From positions 18,335,282 to 18,399,281 of the forward strand of contig NC_064755.1 of assembly GCF_011397635.1 (NCBI RefSeq): a stretch of 64,000 nucleotides of DNA, read 5' to 3'. Source of the DNA: Epinephelus fuscoguttatus. Taxonomy: Eukaryota > Chordata > Actinopteri > Perciformes > Serranidae. Positions 34,654-47,700 of the stretch are shown piece by piece. Every line of letters begins with the position of its first letter. Position 1 is the first letter of the stretch. The translations under genes were made by a program, and so were the position numbers. The notes under the pieces were generated by a model. The model was not told where the DNA came from, ran no database searches, and worked only from the letters and a program-made list of their open reading frames with translations.

Positions 34654-37600
34654 TAAAAACAAAAAGAGACTGACACCAGCACTCTCTCACACGCCCACAT
34701 CTCTCCAGATTCTGACACGCTTGGTTGCCGCATTTCTTCCACATAACCAGATCTCGAGTGTACACCTGCCAAACGATTGAAAATTTACAGCCTAAAATGC
34801 TAATTCAACACACCCGCGCCCGCTACCGGGAGACTGGAGGAAGGAAAACAGACAGCCGTGCCATCTTCTCACAAACTAGGCCAAGTCAGCAGCTGATTAA
34901 TAATCCACACATACATATGGAGATGAATGGCAAAAATTAATCATTGATAGTGATGCTGTGGCTTTCTCGGAGCCACTTGTTGTCAGTGGGGGGCTCAGAG
35001 CTGGTCTTTGAGGCGATAGAGAGGAGGGACGAGGACACAGCAGCTGGAGATAATAATTATCAGCGAACGCATCAATCTTTTTTACATAATTCAACCACAC
35101 ATGGGGATGAAGCACAAGAACTTTTCATTTACGCTTTTTTTTTTTTGTACACACAGATGGTTGTCCTGCCCTTATAGCGGTGTCATGTCCTTCTCTGCAG
35201 TTCATACTGTACAGTAATTACTGTCAGTGCATGGTTAACCTGCAAAATCCTTAACTGCCCCCAGACGTGCGACAGTTGGCCACATTTGCACATGCACAAG
35301 TACACCTGTAAAAACATACATACAGGAACGATGAGGACACGCAATGTGCCACCTCATATCTGACAAACGAATAATCCTACAGCAAAGATGAACAGAGCAA
35401 GCCTCCTGCTACCACTGTCAAATACATGACTCTGAGACAGGCTATAGCTGCAGTTTCGTCTACAAGTCGCTGATCTATTCAATTCCACAGTCCCCGAAAC
35501 CTTCTCAAAGCTGTTCCCCTTTTGATCAAGGAGCACCATACAGCATGTCTGTGTTTAGGGTTATTTATAGCTCGCCACCTCCAGCCTGGGAAATTAACAG
35601 TTCGTTTTGAAACCCAAGAGCCCTGCCTGGACCAGGAGGATAATCTTACATGACAGCTTACGGAGGGTGCGAGTACAGAGCAGCAAGAGGGGTGATGGGA
35701 GGAGAGTGTCTGAGGGCGACGGAGGGAGAGAGAGGGCTGCTCTTACTATATGCCAAGGGCACAGAAAACCAAAGGAGGGAGGGGTCGACCTGGAAACTGA
35801 AAAATGTATAAGAAAATCAATAATGAAAATGCTCAACATACTCAAGCATTTCCCCTCAACTAATTCAGCTGCATAGCTCTGATAACTACAGCCAATAAAC
35901 ATGTCTTTACTTTTTCCTATAACCTGGAAAACAACTCCATCACTTTAAAACACATGATGCAAGAAGGAGGGCACATGAATGGCCATCCTCCTCAACATGC
36001 ATCCTGCTCTCCATTAAAGTTCTTAATTGGTTAAAGGATCCATACTGGCAGAGCCACAAGCCCACTGCAGAGATAATAGATTTTTAATGGAGCGATGATG
36101 GTAAGGAGACCCTCTCTAGGGAGGTATCACGGTCGAATACTGAGGCTCCAAGACCCATCCTGGAGCCCCGATAGCCCACCGCACCCTCCCACTGCTCTCC
36201 AATGACATCATCCTCCTAAACGGCATCCAAACATTAGTGTTGACCGGCAGCTGAGGAATCACTACTCTGCTGTCTGAGGCCAATGAAACAAGTACGTGAG
36301 GACTTTATGCAATTCTTGCAAAGTCTATAAACTCTAGATGTTCCACTATTAAAGCAGCACTATCCATTTAAGTCCTCCTCTGGGGCAGGAAGTCAGAAAA
36401 AACGCTGAAACATGAATGAAACTATGATTTTGCTCAAAGAGAATCTTGAGAGCAAATCCTTTAATAAACAATTCCTCCTCCCCACATTTTCTCCCTTACA
36501 AACATTTATATTAAGAGTTGCTGCGTGCATCTGTGTGTGTGTGTATCTGCGCGCATGCTTAAACAAGCTGCTCTTAAAGGCACTAGAGTATAAGTGACCT
36601 TTTCCCCACTGGGTCATCCTTTCAGCTTGTCGGGTAGGGTGAGACGGTGGAGGCAGCAGCAGAGATGAAAAGGCCAGCTGACCTCCACACAAAGGCCTGC
36701 CAGTTAGAGGAGCCATGGGGCTTATCATCAGACACCAAACACCCCGAAACTCATCAGTGGTCTTTTTTTTTTTTGCGCAATCAGAGGAATTTTGTCCAGT
36801 TGTTTTAGTTTGTGAGTGCGTGTGACAACACTATTGTGGGTCACACAGCTGCCGGTCAACCTGAAGGAGATCCAACCAAAAGTTGGGTCAGTTAACCAAA
36901 GAAAAAATAATTAACCTCCCTAACCTAAAGACTTAGAAACAACAACATCACGTCAGGAGTATGACAGTGTTTGATATATAAAACACCCTTTCTGGGTGAG
37001 GATTCAACATCCCATGTGATGACAACTGTATATGACTGCATTAGTATTTGTGGATGAGTGACTCAAACAGGAGTGAATCATGAAATCTGTGTTACACATG
37101 AAATCTGAAATGTACTGTATTCACAATCATGCTCACTCACTATAAGAAAACAACAAAGTAGAGTATACCCAAGAGCATACCCTGAGCGATTTCTCAGTCT
37201 CAAGCTGTCACATTAAACAAATTAAAACCCGCCAAGTGAGTGAAATGAATGTGAAAAATTGGAATCTGTGAATTCCTGGTATCCAGAAGAATCACACTTA
37301 TTTTGGCATGCAGCTGGGCACCACCCAGGCTACAGCTGTTCAGAGAAAGGGACAAGAGATTAACATCACACCTCTATCACTGGCTGGACTACCTCCAGCT
37401 GTTTTCCAGCTGCCTGAATTCTTGCCTTCACTCTGAATGCTACAGAGGCTGATGTCAAATTCACACGCCTGACACTGGACCTCTTTAATGGAGCCCATGC
37501 TGTCCAATGTACTCCAACCAACTATTGTTACCTTTAAGTAGTGATGTGGTGGATAGAAAGATGAGATGTGAACAGCTGTCAGTCACAATCATATGCCAAA

Positions 37601-37970
37601 AAAACAACAATAACTTAAATACGTTTTGATTTGTTTCTAACTTAAATGTTAGCTCTACTTTACATGATGACTGCAGTGAATTCTGCCACAGATTTACCTC
37701 ACTTTGGGATGGCTGGATTGTTTTTGCATCAGTCCAACAACCCCTTTAGCAATCATCTGAGTGATAGCCAATTAAAAATTAGTGCTGTCTCTGCCATCTT
37801 CTACCTTTTTAAACTTGCTGCACAGTTTGGCAGCTTCCAGAGAAGAAATAATCCGATGTCAGCTTTCTAAATGCCTTGTAATGGAATCTAACTTCCGCAG
37901 TGATACATTCAGGTTTTTACTCAGTGTGACGGGGCGTCACCCTAACGTTACTTGTCTGTGTGGCCACTAT

Positions 37971-38003
37971 CGGCGGCGGCGGCGGCAGCAGCAGCAGCAG
38001 CAG
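37971..38003. repeat. compound (CGG)5(CAG)6 trinucleotide tract
   Basis: Five CGG units are followed directly by six CAG units. On the hras-sense strand this reads CTG then CCG repeats. It lies about 0.5 kb inside the proposed hras intron 1. No support for coding was found. Confidence 0.9.
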
Positions 38004-38487
38004 CCTCACACTCAACAATGTCTGTACACTGCACAAAAATACATAAAGTAAAATCCCCAGTGCTGGTGTGTTCATATGAACACCTTCGGTTTCTATTTTA
38101 AAGTGAGAAGATGGGGAAACCCACGGCGAGGTAACGTTATTCCTCCATGGCCAAGTTAACGTTACAACACCCCAACTGCACAGACACTGTTTGTCTAAAT
38201 AGATTTAAAAAGCTGAGGTGTAGGTTAAATTCATATCCTGTGTAATTCCCCATACATGTAGCCAAGACTACAAAGCAAGCGTGAGTTGTTGAGCTCGACA
38301 TATAAAGCTCGCCGGGCGTGAATTCAAATGTTATGATAGCTAGCTAACATGTTTTAACAGTGGACCGCAATCTCCAGCGGTGCCCCCCCCCAAAAACCAC
38401 TGAAAGCGTTTGAAAGCGGTAACCATTAGACAAAAAACAGTCACTGCCGACATATTTCGGACACAGGAATGTGCAGTGCATACTTAC

Positions 38488-38600
38488 AACAAGCAGAGGT
38501 CTAATTAGCGACAAGAGCGACGTTTCGTCTGCCGGAGAAGAAGAAGAAAAATCTTTCAACTCTGTTGCCTCTCAGCTGTAATCAGTAGGAAACAAAATGT
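38488..38600 (-). other. hras: putative hras non-coding first exon
   Basis: On the - strand a leader-like stretch containing CTTCTTCTTCTCCGGCAGAC ends at 38488, followed by the near-perfect donor GTAAGTATG. It is the best donor seen upstream of the hras acceptor at 30332. Vertebrate HRAS has an untranslated first exon. The 5' end is a guess, and the promoter would lie at about 38600-38940, where CpG content is raised. Confidence 0.4.
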
Positions 38601-39864
38601 TCTTGGTCCGCTTCCCGCCGTCTTCGGATATCTGCACCGTGTTGTGTCCCGATAAAGTGTTTAATTTTCAGTGGCCAAAATGCACCAAGGCATTCATTGG
38701 TTCTGGGTAAAATGAGCCCGCGTTGAACAATGTGCTTCCACAGAGAGCAGAGGGGATGAGGAGTGTCGAGCCCACGCCCAGCTCTATCAAACATAGAACC
38801 GCCCCGGTTACCATGCATGTTACTGATGCGTTCACGGGTCGTCGGAAACAAGGAGGCCTCGCCGTATAGAACAACGTATAGAACAGCTGACTGCCTGCAT
38901 TCACCACGGAATCCAAGTTTTTAGATTGTCACTTAAACGCGACAGACAAGGAATCCCTGCAAAGATTTGAATGTAGGTATGAGGGCCTGTTTTATTATTT
39001 GGCTATAACAGTAGTCATGATTTAAAAAATACTGAGGTAATGAGTCCACTTCCCCAGTGCAACCCCACCCACCTGAAAACTAACCACCAAACAAACTCTG
39101 TAAAATGGTCTGAGCTTTAAAAAATCTAAAGAACATTGAAGCCTTAGTAAAATAATCTAAAATCAAATTAAAGGGAAAATTTGAGTTAAACTGAATGTCT
39201 AAGTGTTGAAAGTTGGAATTTGTAGACCTTAATCCTTAATTTCATTGTTTTCCTTTAGTAAATTGGCCCTAAACCTCCTCTATATATGGAAGACTTTGTG
39301 AAAACTTTTCTCAGTTGTTCAAATTGAAATAACTGAATTGAGTGAGGATTTAATCTCTAAATTCTCAGTTTTTCTACTCAGGATTTTGGCTCAAAAATGC
39401 TTCTGGATACACTACAGATGTGTCATTTTATTTTTGTGAAAACATTTTGAGCAAGAATCAAATTGTTGAGATTTTCATTCATTCATTTTTCGTCTAAGGA
39501 CAGTCAGACTCTAAGATATGAGTACGAGTACGACGAGTACGAGTACAAAGCATTAAAAGTTATATGTGTGAAATCATAAAATGTAAACTGTTATCAAAAT
39601 CCCAAAATTCACAGATATCCGCCCTGAGACCTTAACTTTTGTTTGGTATGCATTTTTAATTTCTCCTAGCTTTTTGGGATACTTATACTAGTATAAGTAT
39701 AAAAAGCTTAACACTCTCAAAGTTAATAAAGTCCCAATGTCCTCATATGAGACAACAATAAAGTCCAAATGTCTTCCAATAAGTATTCACTAATTACCAG
39801 TGTCTTAGCTTGTTACTGTTGCTAAAGTTGGTCAAATTTGTTTCCATATGAAACTACAAACATT

Positions 39865-40241
39865 CATTCATTCATTCATCTTCTAACCGCTTCATCCTCT
39901 TGAGGGTCGCGGGGGGGCTGGAGTCTATCCCAGCTACATTGGGCGAGAGGCAGGGTACACCCTGGACAGGTCGCCAGACTATCGCAGGGCTGACACACAG
40001 AGACAAACAACCATTCACACTCACATTCACACCTACGGACAATTTAGAGTTATCAATTAACCTAGTCCCCAATCTGCATGTCTTTGGACTGTGGGAGGAA
40101 GCCGGAGTGCCCGGAGAGAACCCATGCTGACACGGGGAGAACATGCAAACTCCACACAGAAGGGCTCCCACGCCCGGGATCGAACCAGGAACCCTCTTGC
40201 TGTGAGGCGAGAGTGCTAACCACCACACCACCATGCCGCCC
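39865..40241 (-). mobile_element. tRNA-derived SINE with 13-bp target site duplication
   Basis: The direct repeat AACTACAAACATT flanks the element exactly (39852-39864 and 40242-40254). On the - strand the head begins GGCGGCATGGTGGTGTGG. It contains an A-box-like TGGTTAGCACTCTCG and a B box GGTTCGATCCC, the internal RNA polymerase III promoter of a tRNA. The body contains CCAAAGACATGCAGATTGGG. The tail is an ATGAATGAATG-type simple repeat near 39868-39882. This is a full-length insertion between hras and lrrc56. Confidence 0.85.
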
Positions 40242-40533
40242 AACTACAAACATTATTAAGCATAAATAAACAAGTTTCATCCATAAAATCTGATCAGGTT
40301 TTGGACCTTGTCCTCTTTTGTGTCAGGATCAGCTGCAGACTGACTTGGCAGAGATGGCTGCCATCTTGTTTTTAACATGGATTAGTGTATTGTGGTCTTG
40401 CTATCAAGACACAAAAAAGCATCCATGAGTGAGGACCACAGGTCTAAGTCAAGTAGAATGAAGTATAAGGTCAAGTTAACCCAAAAGGTGATGTCGTCAT
40501 ATGCGAATGCAGAGTCTGAGGAGGATATAAGAC

Positions 40534-40875
40534 CAGTAGTTCTCAATCTTTTTCATGGCAAGGACCCCTAAATTGATACAAATTAGGTCACAGATCCCAG
40601 ATTGGTAAGAATTTACCTCAGGGACCTCAGCCTGAAAAGGTTTTGGTTGTTAAATATGATTAATTCTGTAGTTGTCACGTACAGTTGTGAAATCAGTCAT
40701 TGAGGAAGTTAAATATGTAATCACAGTAGTCATTCTTTCCACCATTACTCACATTGAGCTCACTTTTCTAGAGAATCAAAAAGTGAAAATAAGTGATTCC
40801 CCATTTTTCTGAGACCCTGGCACTCCCCTAAGGACCCCTGGGAGTCCCTCAAGGAGCCCTGGTTGAGAACCACTG
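40534..40875. mobile_element. hAT-like non-autonomous DNA element
   Basis: The left end CAGTAGTTCTCAATC and the right end, read on the - strand, CAGTGGTTCTCAACC are clear inverted repeats of the hAT/Charlie type. The 8-bp flanks (TATAAGAC and TATTAGGG) agree at only five positions, so any target duplication has decayed. There is no transposase in about 340 bases. Confidence 0.7.
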
Positions 40876-41399
40876 TATTAGGGTGCAAAGGTCATGGCCT
40901 CAGTGTCCTCCATGATAGCTAGGGCTTGAGGAGCAGTTACATAATTGACCAGATTATACAATGTGTGTCCATTTTTTCTCTGATATTATCTCTATTTTCA
41001 TCACAGTAGAAGAAAACATGAATTAGGTTATGCCTGTATGGCTCCTCTTTATTCTGAAACTGCAACAAACAGTAGCTCTATACAAAATGGTGTTTAATTT
41101 AGATAAACACAACCATCAACGAAAAAGTATGCTTGTAGAAGGCACAGATTTCTAAATCGTTTGTATTAAGAACTCATTCAATTTAAAACTCACATTTCCA
41201 AATGCAAAGTTTACAACGAGCATTTGAAGGCAACACCAGACCAGTGTTGTAAGCGGGTTAAGGTTTTGGTAGTAAAATCAGAGGCTTACAAATTAATCTC
41301 TGATTATAGCAGCAATATAGGAAACTAATGGGTAAGTATTAACCTCAGGAGTTTCACTGAGGCGCCAACTGTTAACAGCGCACTACATATCCCAGGAGG

Positions 41400-41518
41400 C
41401 CACGGGGTTCGTATCCAGGAAATGGTCTATGGTTGTCAAGCAAACTTTTGCTTGTAAGCAAAGTGCTCTCAGTCTGTGAAATGTATACATCGTTTTAGAC
41501 TGCAACTGCCTGCAACAG
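41400..41518 (+). promoter_or_regulatory. lrrc56: lrrc56 promoter and non-coding exon 1
   Basis: The proposed first exon ends CTGCAACAG at 41518 with donor GTAAAT. Just upstream, GTTGTC-A-AGCAAA at 41432-41444 resembles an RFX X-box, with one mismatch in each half-site. RFX factors drive ciliary genes, and LRRC56 is one. Exon limits and X-box function are inference. Confidence 0.4.
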
Positions 41519-41775
41519 GTAAATATATATTGTATAACACAAAACAATTATATTCCGTTAAAAGTACATGTTGTTGGAAAGTTAGAGAGTAATATTAGTT
41601 AATTTACCCACCGCATTTTGACAACATTTAGCTAATGTTAGCAGTTAAAGCTAGTTTGTTAGCTTATTTAACGCTAGCTAGGCTAGATATAGATACATTT
41701 TCGTTGGAAAGCCATTAAAGCATGTTGGTGCGACTCTTCCACATTGTTCATTTCATTTTCAGGTAGCCGTCAGTG

Positions 41776-44700
41776 ATGAGTTGCTGCCATGGGTCTGTGT
41801 CCCAGGAGGAGGTCCGGCCTGGCACAGCACGGGTCCAAGTGATTGAGTGTAGTGAATCAGGCCAAATCAACCCAACTCCTGCTATGAAACCCTGTGAGGA
41901 CACAGCAGTGGGGCTTTACCTCACTCCAGAGAAGCTGGTAAGTTTGCAGAAATAGTAAAGGATACAGTCAGTGTACATCCAACTGATACAACCAGTCTCT
42001 GTCTGATTCATGTGGTCATGTGTATAATAGAATATCCTTAATTAGATCTCTGTGTTATTTTTATTTTAGTGTATTTTACAGCCATATGAGAGGCATTTTT
42101 GTAGCTGAATTCCAACATGTCTGTGGAGAAAATCTACTGTATGCATCCTCCCTGTATTATTATGTGTGTTTTTTTGATTAAATAATTCTGTATCGCTCGT
42201 TCCTATGCCTGATGAACAGCCCATGAGCAGTTAGTACAGAAAAGGCAGCACACACTGTACAGATTGTTGTATCAAGGTCAGGTGGGCAGACAGACTTATT
42301 TCACATCACAGGCTTCACATAATGTGCTGCATCAAATTCACAGGTATATGTCTAAGGTAAATATTGAACAGGGAATTCAGAATTTAGTTCAGTATACCAG
42401 AACAGGTCAGCTAGTGTACTGGTAATTTCTGTCCCTAACAGGAATTGCTGTGTGGAACTCGGGACCTGTCTCAAGTGACCTCGCTGGAGATCTGTGTAGA
42501 CACACAAGAAAACACACTGGGTAACTTTGGTAAGATGAACAGCACATCAAGGCATTTACAAACATAAATCACGACTTACACAAGTTTGTATGTGTACTCA
42601 TAATACTCACTGTTTGGTTTTATTCTTTATATCGAGTGTTTTTTAAGCGAGCCTGGCCAGACATTCAGTAACACCAATGTATTAACATTCAGATTCTAAA
42701 AACTGAGAGGCTGACACCAAGATTTTTTGCACTACGCACAATGATGATTCATAACAGATGCTTAATGACCACATAGACCATCATAAACCACAGCTAGGTT
42801 GAGACAAATAAAGACAAAGCTGTGACGCACATAACGTATCCACACTAGATTTCCTCTCAGGTGTGTTAACCTCAGTGCAGGATGATTGGGCTCATAACAG
42901 TGGAGGAACATCTTCATTATGCCCACCTTTGTTTGCAGAAAATCCTACATTGCACAAGTGCAGGCATGACACAGGAGTGTCTGTGTACGTGTGAGTCATG
43001 CTTAGCCTTCCTTTAAGCTAATTGACGTTGATGAGGTGAATTTGGAGTTGAACCGGTTGACTTGTTTGACACCAGAAAAATAATCACCTCGCTGTTACAT
43101 GACAGCGAGAGAAATTGTGAGAGAATTAGTTTATCTTCTCATCTTGCAGGTGCCTACTTGCCCAAGCTGGTGCAGCTCAAAATGAACAACAGCACAATTA
43201 TGTCAGCAAGGTAAGCGTAAAGTTACACAACACGACCACAATTTTTTTTTCTCCTTCTGCTTTCTATTCTTGAAAAGCAACCTGTTCCTAGGAGAACACA
43301 CATGATCACACTCACATTATGTTGATATTACGTCATGGAATACTACAGACTCTCAAGAAGTTGCAAATCCTGAAACCAAAAGTGAAACTCGGTGCTACTA
43401 ATGTTAGCGTTTTGTCACTGTATGACCCATTTCATGTTTAGCTTATCTTTAGAAACAAAGCGAGCAGGTCCAGGTCTTCCCATAAAGAGAGCTGTAATTT
43501 GAACTGGAGCGGTGATGGACACATGGGGATTACTGTCATGCTTTACACCGGTCACATGTGTGCTAGAAGACAATCTTTAGTGGGAGGCCTTGGAGGCCAT
43601 AAAAAGACAGTGCTTTGAAGCAGAATAGCAGGTCAGAAGTCAAGGGGATGTGTACTTGATTGGAAAAAAAACTGAGCGTTGTTGCAGTGCAGGAGTCGTC
43701 TGCTCTGCTTCTGCCAAGGTTTTCCAACAGGGACTTGTAATACAGTCTTTCTGTGTGGAAGATGCATGTCACTGCTTGTAAAGCAGATACCAACAGATGT
43801 GGTTTTCAGTGCGGATTTGGAGATACAGTAGATACACATGGAGAACAGGTTCACCCACCTGTCTCACAATAGGACATAGAGGGGTTTGTGGCCTATCAGC
43901 TTTCGGATGTCTCCACTTGGATAGTGCTGGAAACAAAACAGGATATATGCACAGTTTCTCCTGGATTGTCCTACCAATTTGACTGCAGCCACAGCTGTGT
44001 CATCAAAATCGGATAGAAGTAAAGCAATAAAAATCCGGGATGAGACACACACACACACACACACATACACAGTGTAAATTGTCCTTATAACAGAACAGGT
44101 GGAGAATTGTTACTCGAGAGACCGCTGAAGGATAGGAGAGTACAAACAGAAAGATAGGGAGCTGTCTGCTCCACCCTGAGAGGAGCAGAGCAGAGCCAGC
44201 CGGACGTGCACTGCCTCTGATAGCATTTCCTGCTCTGGGCTGTGGGAGCTGTAGTGGAGAGGGTGTTACAGGGTTGTAGATACACTGACTGAGAGTCTGC
44301 TGGAAGGGTCAGAGCAGGGGTGTGCTGCGGAGACAAGTGGGAGGCAGAAGAGAGGCCTGCATATTGGGGGAAGAGAAAAGTGGCCAAGGGACTGGATAGC
44401 CTTTCCCATGATTCACAGCATTGTGCAACTCCCTTCCCCTGCCTCTAAATCATGTTGTGCTATTTTGTCTCCTCAGAGACCTGGGAACCGCCCTCTCCCA
44501 CCTGCAGGTGCTGTGGATGTCTCGCTGCTCTCTACAAGACCTAGATGGCATTTCTACTTTCTTCTCCCTCAAGGTGGAGTTTGTCGGTTACAAATAGCTG
44601 TGGGTGGGGGTAAACGAGTCACGTCGGAAAGAAGCAAGCACTCTCAAAATAAAACCACTCAACAGGTGCACGGCCAAAAACAACAAAAAAAAAAAGAAAA

Positions 44701-47700
44701 GATGCCAGCACTCACAAATGTCCTTTTGGTAAATTTAATAAACCAACTTGGGTGGCGTTACCAGAAACACAGATGTTTCGACAGAAAGTCTTCTTCAGTG
44801 TGTCCCTTTTTTTTTTCTTTTTCTTTTGGGGGTAAACGAGTGCCATGCTTTCCTGACTTCCTACTTCCTATGTTTAGAATTAGTTTTTTTTAAAGGAATA
44901 CGGTTTGGGATGTACTGAGCTTATGGTTGGATAAAAGAGACTTGGATTATACTGACAGATTGTAAACAGATGTTTTGACATAATTATGCAGTTGTGAAAC
45001 GTGGACCCCCTTTTACTTAAATTCTTTAAAAAATCACTCATTTTTTGGATTTTTCAGTCACCAGAGGCATGTGAGAAAAACAATCTTTTCTTCAGGAATT
45101 CAACATAACATGAGCTGAGTAATTGATATCCAAATTGTCATTTGTGTCATCTCTGTTTCAGGAGCTGTACGTGGCGTATAACAATGTGTCCGACCTGAGT
45201 CAGGTTGGCATGCTGGAGAACCTGCAGCTGTTAGATCTGGAAGGGAATGATGTGGACGACCTAATTCAGGTTCAATATCTGGGGTTGTGTGGCAAACTCC
45301 AGACACTCACCCTGGAGGGAAACCCTGTGTGTGCGCGCCCAAACCCCACCGCCGTCCAGGTAGGGTAACGATCTGCTAATGTCATTTATGCCATAAAACT
45401 AAACATGATTACATCTGTCACCACACAGATCAGGTTTAACCCCAAATGCTGGTTGTCCCTTCACCAGACCTATCTTCCTGTTCTTCTCAGGCCCCTGTTT
45501 GTCCTTTGTAATTCAGCAGACACAGATATTTGATAAATACGCATTGTTCCAAAGGGATTGTTGTGCAACTGGAGACATCAGCGAGAGCCAAAATTAGCTA
45601 CAAAAGTCATGTATCTGCCTGCCTGTATTGTTCAACACTTATATCTGATCAGCAATGGTGTCACCGTCCAAACATGATGATGCACTGATGATAATGAAAG
45701 GAGAGCGTCTGATGGAGGTGTGTGTGTTGACATGTTGTCTGTGCATGTGTCTAATAGACATGAAGCTGGTGTTCTTATCCAGATATACACCTTAAAATCC
45801 TGGATTATTGCCTGGAATTAAGTGGAACAAGGCTGAGCAAGTAGCTGGGCCAGGTTCCTCAAATGAAAGTATTCTGTAGATGTTGTAAAAACCAACTTGT
45901 AAATGCAACTTGTGATTCTGCGTCTCTCCTGAGTTGTCTCTCCTGTGCGAGCAGCCGTCAGCCCTCATGGCTTTGTCAGATAATGACCGAAATGTAATTA
46001 GCATGCACTGAGACATGAAAGCATCTGTATGATCTCACCGCTCTGTATCTGGGTCCTCAACGCACCGGATAGCACACTGGGAGAGCAGGAGGCATCAAAA
46101 TAATCAAACATAAGTTATCGCTAGTCACCACGACATAGACAGAATGTTTTATTACTACATTAGAGAGCGGTTTTGATCACTTTGAAAACTGGCCGATACA
46201 TTTTTATTTGGCGCGTAAATCAGCACATCGTGGATCTTTTCGGTGATACTGAGTGTATCTGGAGATGCAGGGCAGACGCTGTGTTTCCACCTTCTGCTGA
46301 TTCGAAACACAGTGTGCTGTGAGTTTTTTGGGCCTCTGTGAATGTGTTTATTTACACCCACCAGCAGAGCATTAATTAGGAAACTAGGGCAATGAGGGGA
46401 GATGCTGAGCTGAATATGCATTAGGTCTGCGCTTTGTAGTGACTGAGGGGTTCTTGGGTTTACTTGCTTGCCAAACTATCACTCCTCTCGCTCTCTCTCT
46501 CTTTCCATCAAACACACACATCCGCTCACTTCCTCTCACCCAGCCCTCATTCTCCTCCTCTTTTCTCTCTCGTTTCCTCCCTGCCAGCCCTTCACTCTTT
46601 TTTTCATTCACTGCATCTGTGTGGCTTGGTGAATGGCAGGGGTGCCCAGCTCTAATTTGATTGCTCAGTGGCTCGGTCATTTACTGGACTGACTCTCTCT
46701 CTGTCTCTGTCTCTCTCTTTCTCTCAAAAAAGTTAAGTTTCACAGATCCTTCAAGTGTCATAATGGTCAAAACGAGTGCAAAAAAACACAATAAAGGTTA
46801 GCTAATATGCATTACACTAACCGGCCACTTTATTAAGTACACCTGTTCAACTGCATGTTAACGCAAATAGCTAATTTGCCAATCACATGGCAGCAACTCA
46901 ATGCATTTATGTACGTAGACATGGACAAGACGACCTGCTGAAGTTCAAACCAAGCATTAGAATGGGGAAGAAAGGTGATTTAAGTGACTTTGAATGTGGC
47001 ATGGATGTTGGTGCCAGTATTTCAGAAACTGGTGATCTACTGGGATTTTCACACACAGCCATCTCTAGGGTTTACAGAGGATGGTCCGAAAAAGAAAAAA
47101 TATCCAGTGAGCAGCAGTTCTCTGGGTGAAAATGTCTTGTTGATGCCAGAGGTCAGAGGAAAGTGGCCAGACTGGTTCAAGATTATAGAAAGGCAGCAGT
47201 AATTCAAATAACAACTTGTTACAACCAAGGTCTGCAGAAGACCATCTCTGAACCAACAACACGTCAAACCTTGAAGTAGATGGGCTACAGCAGCAGAAGA
47301 CCACACCAGGTGCCAATCCTGTCAGCTGAGAACAGGAAACTACGGCTACAATTCACACAGGCTCACCAAAACTGGACAATAGAAGATTGGAAAAACATTG
47401 CCTGGTCTGATGAGTCTGGATTTCTGCTGCCACATTCAGATGGTAGGGTCAGAATTTGGTGTTAACAACATGAAAGCATGGATCCATCCTGCCTTGTGTC
47501 AACAGTTCAGGCTGGTGGTGGTGGTGTAATGGTGTGGGGGATATTTTCTTGGCACACTTTGGGCCCCTTAGTACCAACTGAGCATGGTTTAAACACCACA
47601 GCCTACCTGAGTATTGCTGCTGACCGTGTCCATCTCTTTATGACCACAGTGTACCCATCTTCTGATGGCTACTTCCAGCAGGATAACGCACCATGTCACA

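Larger units (their letters stand above)
30333..38487 (-). other. hras: putative hras intron 1 (about 8.2 kb)
   Basis: This lies between the acceptor before the hras ATG exon and the proposed first exon. It contains an inverted-repeat element at 33642-33947, a further repeat to about 34210, a (CA)n tract at 34604-34650 and a CGG/CAG tract at 37971-38003. The remaining sequence shows no protein-coding exon. The stretch around 36000-36260 is less AT-rich than its surroundings and may be conserved non-coding DNA, but that cannot be judged from one sequence. Confidence 0.4.

Noticed and set aside
34535-34780. Val/Cys- or Thr/His-repeat proteins around 34.6 kb
   Set aside because: They are translations of a (CA)n microsatellite; the same applies at 60043-60270.
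37782-38051. A poly-glutamine protein encoded by the CAG tract
   Set aside because: The frame has no splice or family support and lies on the strand opposite hras, within its proposed intron.
40190-40241. A tRNA gene on the - strand
   Set aside because: A and B boxes are present, but the sequence is the head of a SINE flanked by a target duplication and does not give a proper tRNA fold by eye.
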